From JBALVT01 sp036961345 (GTDB lineage Bacteria; Pseudomonadota; Gammaproteobacteria; Pseudomonadales; Halieaceae), in assembly GCA_036961345.1 (NCBI GenBank), contig JBALVT010000001.1:1-64000 (forward strand): DNA of 64,000 nt, in the 5' to 3' direction. The position numbers and the translations under genes were made by a program. The notes beneath the pieces are model-generated. The model worked only from the letters and a program-made list of their open reading frames with translations. It searched no databases and was not told the origin of the DNA. Position 1 is the stretch's first letter, and each line of letters opens with the position of its first letter. Positions 59,824 to 64,000 of this stretch are shown here, piece by piece.

Positions 59824-60204
59824 ATGAAAACACTGATAAAGGTTGTTCTGTTCGCCGTGGTCACCTCATTCTCAGCGCTGGGCTTTGCGGATGGTCATTC
59901 CACAATGCGCGTTGTCGCTGTCCAGACCAGTGATGCTGGCGCCTATGTTGTTGAGCTTCGCAAAGGCAAGCAGATGATGAACAAAATCGCCCCCAAGATG
60001 GTGATGCGCGCCTGGCGAGCTACATTCGCAGGTGAAGGTGCTGGCACAGTTATAGTGAGTCTCGAGCATCCCGGTTCTTTGTCGACGTTTGCCAGCGCCT
60101 GGGAAAAAACACTGGCGGATAAAAAAATGGCTGAGTGGCTGAGTGGATTGTCAGGTCTAAGACAGCTTGTGTCTGACAGCCTCTATGAGGAAATGCCAAT
60201 TTAG
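59824..60204 (+). CDS. Exported ABM/Dabb-like small protein
   Basis: 126 residues with a signal peptide (about residues 1-22, ending GFA). The mature part has a beta-alpha-beta layout (RVVAVQTSDAGAYVVELRKGKQ ... GTVIVSLEHPGSLSTFASAWEKTLAD), like a dimeric alpha/beta barrel. AAAGGA precedes the ATG. It converges on a membrane protein gene, overlapping by four bases. Function unknown. Confidence 0.6.
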   Translation: MKTLIKVVLFAVVTSFSALGFADGHSTMRVVAVQTSDAGAYVVELRKGKQMMNKIAPKMVMRAWRATFAGEGAGTVIVSLEHPGSLSTFASAWEKTLADKKMAEWLSGLSGLRQLVSDSLYEEMPI

Positions 60205-60821
60205 GCTGGACTGTTCTCCGTATAGCGTCGAACGGTGTGGATGACGCCCGCGTAGAGTAGCGGGCCCATTAATAACCAGGCCACCTGTCCCTGAAACGTG
60301 ATTGTGCGATCGTTGAAGGTAAACAGCGTAGGATTAAACCACGGACCAGTGGGAACTAATGGTGCCCAGGACAGCGCCTTCCCCGCTGCGAGTTGATCGT
60401 GGTAGAGAAACATTTCCACGAAAATATTCTGGCCAAGGCACCACAGCATCAAGACTGCAAAGGCGCCCCAATGCCAGCGATGAAATACGCTACTGTCTTT
60501 GCCCTGGCTGCGCCACATTAACCAGAGGCCTACCAGGCAGATGCTGCCCGCGTCGGCCAGAGAGTTGAGTAGCCAGTTCAGGTGCTGCGGTAATGCAGTG
60601 TTGAGCACAGCTGCCCGTCGCAATTCCACCGCGTCGCCCGCAACCCAGCCATAGGTAAACCACAGTTCCCACCCCAATGCGCAAGCCAGAAAGCTGCCAA
60701 TATAGACGCGCGGTACCCAGCCCGGTATTGATGCCTTGCGGAGCAGGTAGGGGATGATGATCATTGGCAGTATCGCGCTGCTGTAAACGACGAACACCAG
60801 GCGCATTTGTTCAAAAGTCAT
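60201..60821 (-). CDS. Polytopic membrane protein, unknown
   Basis: 206 residues with about six hydrophobic helices (first LVFVVYSSAILPMIIIPYLL, last VAWLLMGPLLYAGVIHTV) and several aromatic loop residues. It has no recognised family or catalytic motif. The ribosome site is weak. It lies between an exported small protein and the DMT exporter. Confidence 0.6.
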   Translation of the reverse strand: MTFEQMRLVFVVYSSAILPMIIIPYLLRKASIPGWVPRVYIGSFLACALGWELWFTYGWVAGDAVELRRAAVLNTALPQHLNWLLNSLADAGSICLVGLWLMWRSQGKDSSVFHRWHWGAFAVLMLWCLGQNIFVEMFLYHDQLAAGKALSWAPLVPTGPWFNPTLFTFNDRTITFQGQVAWLLMGPLLYAGVIHTVRRYTENSPA

Positions 60822-60971
60822 TGAAAGTTTTATCCACGTTGAGTCCGGCTAGCTTAACGTGCCGGGGGGGCTCGAACAAGATTTTCGAATCAAGTACTAC
60901 CTTGAGTATGTCGCTATAATAGGAGAGATTTGGAAAAACCGTCGTGCGCAGAGTAAACATAATAATGAACA

Positions 60972-61895
60972 ATGAGTTGGTATGTAATGGTGACTAACTG
61001 GCGGCTTGGTCTTGGTTTTTCATTGGTTACCGCAATTATGTGGGGCGGTCTGCCAATCGCCCTGAAGGTGGTCCTGGGCGAGATGGACAGTATTACCGTC
61101 ACATGGTATCGCTTTTCACTGTCCGCGCTGATCGCCATTTTCTGGTATGGCCGTCGCAGCGCAGAGGCAATTAGGCGCCTGCTCAGTCGGCCTCTTTGGC
61201 CGTTCACTGGCCTGGCCGTTGCGGGTCTATTGGCGAATTATATCTTTTACTTGATTGGCCTGGACCACACCACGGCGGAGGCTGCGCAGATATTAATTCA
61301 GTTGGCTCCACTGATGCTGTTGGTGGGCAGCGTATGGTTATTCAAAGAGCCTTTCTCAGCGTTACAATGGCTGGGGGTAGCAGCCTTCACAACAGGCCTT
61401 GTGCTGTTTTTTCATCATCGCTTGCGATCTTTGGCAAGCGAAGATGAAAGTTACCTGCTCGGCATGGCTTTTCTTTTGCTCGCTGCAATCACCTGGGCAG
61501 CTTATGGGCTGGCACAGAAACAGCTGATAAAACATGTCAACGCCAATGATTTGCTACTTCTGATTTATATTGCAGGGTCGGTGTGTTTCCTGCCAGCTGC
61601 ATCACCCAATCAGATTCAGAACCTGGATAGGGTCGGTTTACTGATGCTGGCTTTCGCTTCACTTAATACCATTATCGCCTACGGCTGTTTCGGCAAAGCG
61701 ATGACCCACTGGGAATCCAGTAGGGTCAGCGCAACCATCTCGCTTACTCCCTTGTTGACTCTGTTCTTCGTGTTCCTGAGCAATATTCTCTATCCCGGTT
61801 TTATACAGACTGAGACTCTGGATTGGCTGAACTGGGCGGGGGCGGTGTTGGTAGTTGGCGGCTCAACATTGGCCGCTCTTGGAAACAGGCGATAG
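60972..61895 (+). CDS. EamA-family (DMT) transporter
   Basis: 307 residues with ten predicted helices in two EamA repeats (about 10-140 and 160-300). FSLVTAIMWGGLPIALK begins repeat 1 and FLLLAAITWAAYGLAQKQL begins repeat 2. The family exports or imports small metabolites such as amino acids or nucleosides; substrate unknown. The start is ATG 60972, or ATG 60987 (MVTNW). An aspartoacylase-family gene converges on it. Confidence 0.9.
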   Translation: MSWYVMVTNWRLGLGFSLVTAIMWGGLPIALKVVLGEMDSITVTWYRFSLSALIAIFWYGRRSAEAIRRLLSRPLWPFTGLAVAGLLANYIFYLIGLDHTTAEAAQILIQLAPLMLLVGSVWLFKEPFSALQWLGVAAFTTGLVLFFHHRLRSLASEDESYLLGMAFLLLAAITWAAYGLAQKQLIKHVNANDLLLLIYIAGSVCFLPAASPNQIQNLDRVGLLMLAFASLNTIIAYGCFGKAMTHWESSRVSATISLTPLLTLFFVFLSNILYPGFIQTETLDWLNWAGAVLVVGGSTLAALGNRR

Positions 61896-61932
61896 TCGCA
61901 TGGTATTCGGGGGGAGTTACTGACCTTTGCCC

Positions 61933-63411
61933 CTAGTTAGAATCAAAGTGTTCATCCAGAATCTGTGATGTTACTCCTTCGCCGTTTGCAGAGGAATCAA
62001 CTGGTTGCATTTTTGGGTCAGATATTGTTGCCAGCTCATTGTGTACCGGTTTTCGCTGGCCCCCGGTTATGATAGCTGCCAGCTGCGGCGTCTCATCATT
62101 TGATATAAGCTCCTCTGGCGCTTTGATTCCAATATGAAAGGCGGCGAAGCCTGGCATAACCACCTGATTTAGAGCCATACCCAGTACCCGCCCATCGTGC
62201 TGTGAGCGAATCTCGGTACGCACATTGGTTATTGGATTGGTCACAACACCCAGCAAATCACCTTGTTGAACTCGCTCGCCCAATTCAACTTCACTAAACA
62301 ATACGCCGCCACGATCGGCCCGAACCCAGGTAGAACTGTAATAGACGGGTTCGGGGTCGCCCCAAAAACTTGTTTTTTTGACCATGCCGAGATGATGCAA
62401 CAGGGTCTGAATACTCTTTACGCTGTGCGCGACGGTATCTTCTTGCAACCTCAAGGGCTCACCAGCTTCCAGAGTGACTGCGGGGATACCGCTGTCGAGC
62501 GCGGCCCGCCTCAATGTACCCTCGGCACCTGCGCTGTGCAGTACAACCGTTGCTCCAAAGCCATGAGTTAACTCGACGACCTCGGGATTGGACAGGTCAG
62601 CCCGTAGTTGTGGCAAGTTAGAGCGATGAAAGGAGCCGGTATGCAAATCAACCAGTACGGTGCAATGTTTTATGACTTCTTGAAAGAACGAATAGGCGAT
62701 TCGTGCCCCGGCGCTACCCTCTGGATAACCGGGGAATAGACGATTCAGATCGCGACGGTCGGGTAAATAGCGTGAGCTGCGCTGAAAACCCTGCAAATTG
62801 ACAATGGGCACGCCAATGATCGAGCCGCTGAGATCTTCCGGCTGGGTGTTATAAAGCACGCGCCTGACGAGCTCCATACCATTGAGCTCGTCGCCGTGAA
62901 TCGCTGCCGTCAAACACAGTACCGGACCAGGTTTGGCTCCGTGGACAACCAGTACCGGGGTAGGGCTGGCGAGCCCTTCAAAAGATTGTGCCGGAGTCCA
63001 GGATAGCCTGGTCGACGTAAGGGGAGGCACCTCAGTGCCAAGCAGTATCAAAGGAGCGACCTCAGAGATCACGGCTGTTGCCGGGGCTTCTTCGTCAGTG
63101 GCTTGGTGGAAGCTTTCGGTGGGTGTCGGCTCGCTTTCTCTTACCGGTTCGCCAAGGTCTACACTCTTTGCTTGCGGAAAAGCAGATTCTATCGCCTCTG
63201 TATTCGCCTGATCATCCGGTAACCCGACAAGTGCGATTGTGTCTGTGGTATTTGAGTCTGCTATGGATGACGAGACACTGTCATTGTAAGGGAGTTCTTT
63301 GCTCAGTGCCTCCGCATCCTGCGACAGGGCATGCCAGGGAAATAGCAGTTGAATCATTAGGCCGAAAAAAATCATGGCCCGTTGAGTTCTCACTTCGGTC
63401 CGTTTTAACAT
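61933..63411 (-). CDS. Exported succinylglutamate-desuccinylase/aspartoacylase-family protein
   Basis: 492 residues. A signal (about residues 11-30, ending ALS) and an acidic, Ser/Thr-rich linker to about residue 115 precede an AstE/AspA zinc-peptidase-like domain with the zinc ligands in IHGDE and VDLHTGSF and the Arg in RDLNR. GATVVL and TLEAGE follow. A barrel-sandwich region near residues 370-430 ends the domain. It probably hydrolyses an N-acyl amino acid or lactam outside the cytoplasm. It is longer than AstE (about 320) because of the leader. Confidence 0.83.
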   Translation of the reverse strand: MLKRTEVRTQRAMIFFGLMIQLLFPWHALSQDAEALSKELPYNDSVSSSIADSNTTDTIALVGLPDDQANTEAIESAFPQAKSVDLGEPVRESEPTPTESFHQATDEEAPATAVISEVAPLILLGTEVPPLTSTRLSWTPAQSFEGLASPTPVLVVHGAKPGPVLCLTAAIHGDELNGMELVRRVLYNTQPEDLSGSIIGVPIVNLQGFQRSSRYLPDRRDLNRLFPGYPEGSAGARIAYSFFQEVIKHCTVLVDLHTGSFHRSNLPQLRADLSNPEVVELTHGFGATVVLHSAGAEGTLRRAALDSGIPAVTLEAGEPLRLQEDTVAHSVKSIQTLLHHLGMVKKTSFWGDPEPVYYSSTWVRADRGGVLFSEVELGERVQQGDLLGVVTNPITNVRTEIRSQHDGRVLGMALNQVVMPGFAAFHIGIKAPEELISNDETPQLAAIITGGQRKPVHNELATISDPKMQPVDSSANGEGVTSQILDEHFDSN

Positions 63412-63474
63412 TCTTTAACTTACCTGATAAATTGCATTATTATCTTTATTGATCCACTTGCCCCTAAGTGTTTT

Positions 63475-63864
63475 CTACGGGATTCGAGCCGTAATTCTAA
63501 CCTCAACATGTGCCCCAGGTACCAATAGTTCAGTGATTCCAATCGCCGTCCAGGCTGGCCAGGGCTCGCCCAGGTATTCGTCCCTGATCTTCGAAAACTC
63601 GGTGATATGTCCTTGAAAGTTTACGTGATATGTCGTGCATTCAACAATATCTGCATAGGAAGCGCCTGCCTGCGCTAATAGCTCGCCGGCCTTTTTAAAT
63701 ACATTGTGAAATTCCTCTTCGAGCGAATCGGGGAGTTTTCCTCGCGGGTCGACGCCGATAATGCCAGAGCAGAATAGAAAGCCATCGCTCTTAATCGCCT
63801 CGGAAAAGTGCATCTGATCATAGGCGAACCGCCCAGTGGGAGTGACGATTGATTCGATGGACAT
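63475..63864 (-). CDS. RidA-family protein
   Basis: 129-residue YjgF/YER057c/UK114-type trimer subunit. SDGFLFCSGIIGVDPRGKLP is the conserved second strand. The family's substrate-binding Arg is present near the end (VEVRITARIP). Classical RidA hydrolyses reactive imines and enamines from PLP enzymes; this looks like one of the variant subfamilies. AAGGAG precedes the ATG. The last 136 bases of the window show nothing beyond its upstream region. Confidence 0.87.
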   Translation of the reverse strand: MSIESIVTPTGRFAYDQMHFSEAIKSDGFLFCSGIIGVDPRGKLPDSLEEEFHNVFKKAGELLAQAGASYADIVECTTYHVNFQGHITEFSKIRDEYLGEPWPAWTAIGITELLVPGAHVEVRITARIP

Positions 63865-64000
63865 ATTTGGCAGTCTCCTTCTAATACAGCGAAATTATAA
63901 TACAGATCAGTAGCTTCACGTGAGGAAAATTTCTCTTTGAGGTGAGGCGGCCGTCTCTTCTGTCGATGAACGTTGGCTCCACAGTGTGTCGGAAGGTCAA

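Noticed and set aside
1..64000. Insertion sequences, prophage or CRISPR
   Set aside because: No transposase, integrase, phage structural gene or repeat-spacer array was found on reading through the window.

Overview
The window looks like chromosome from a marine gammaproteobacterium, probably of the Cellvibrionales type (Halieaceae/Spongiibacteraceae-like). This is an inference from gene content: a dedicated class GN sortase, the gammaproteobacterial order thrS-infC-rpmI-rplT-pheS-pheT-ihfA-merR, a TonB-dependent receptor, sulfatases, a WS/DGAT acyltransferase and many glutathione-type enzymes. No rRNA operon, CRISPR array, insertion sequence or prophage was seen. There is one tRNA, tRNA-Pro(GGG).

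Layout. 1-2.5 kb: the end of a sortase-substrate gene, its sortase, a strong hairpin, two small reverse-strand genes and a sulfotransferase. 2.6-9.9 kb: the translation operon, in which infC lacks its 3' end and runs in frame into rpmI. 10.0-13.7 kb: tRNA-Pro, outer-membrane phospholipase A, a secreted alpha/beta hydrolase and a short duplicated gene scar. 12.9-15.3 kb: a reverse-strand operon with a YgaV/SqrR-like persulfide sensor, a rhodanese, a thioredoxin-fold protein and a TIM-barrel enzyme, preceded by a tandem operator.

15.5-53.4 kb is a long catabolic/accessory region. It holds nitronate monooxygenase, enoyl-CoA hydratase, TetR, HCCA-isomerase-like proteins, four long GST-like proteins, a rhodanese/C-S lyase pair, a fatty acid hydroxylase, SDR, TonB receptor, serine hydrolases, a GFA protein, a 2-oxoglutarate oxygenase, a Rieske oxygenase coupled to an alkylsulfatase, an aldo-keto reductase, WS/DGAT, an arylsulfatase operon, LysR, an amidohydrolase, and an extradiol-dioxygenase-like plus FAD-hydroxylase pair. 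Together they suggest uptake, desulfation and oxygenation of sulfated, hydrophobic or aromatic substrates with glutathione-linked steps. This is a hypothesis.

53.4-64 kb: XdhC, an iodotyrosine-deiodinase-like flavoprotein, an exported isoaspartyl methyltransferase next to a eukaryote-like protein arginine methyltransferase, an NTP/NDP-translocase-like carrier, YbaK, a phosphatase, a DMT exporter, an aspartoacylase-family protein and RidA.

The observations most worth checking are the infC-rpmI fusion, the PRMT, the deiodinase-like enzyme with its full Glu/Tyr/Lys lid set, the four-member long-GST family, the lysine-rich tail on the WS/DGAT, and several new-looking operators and leader structures. 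Decay is visible as a TetR pseudogene, a thioesterase fragment and the duplicated gene end.
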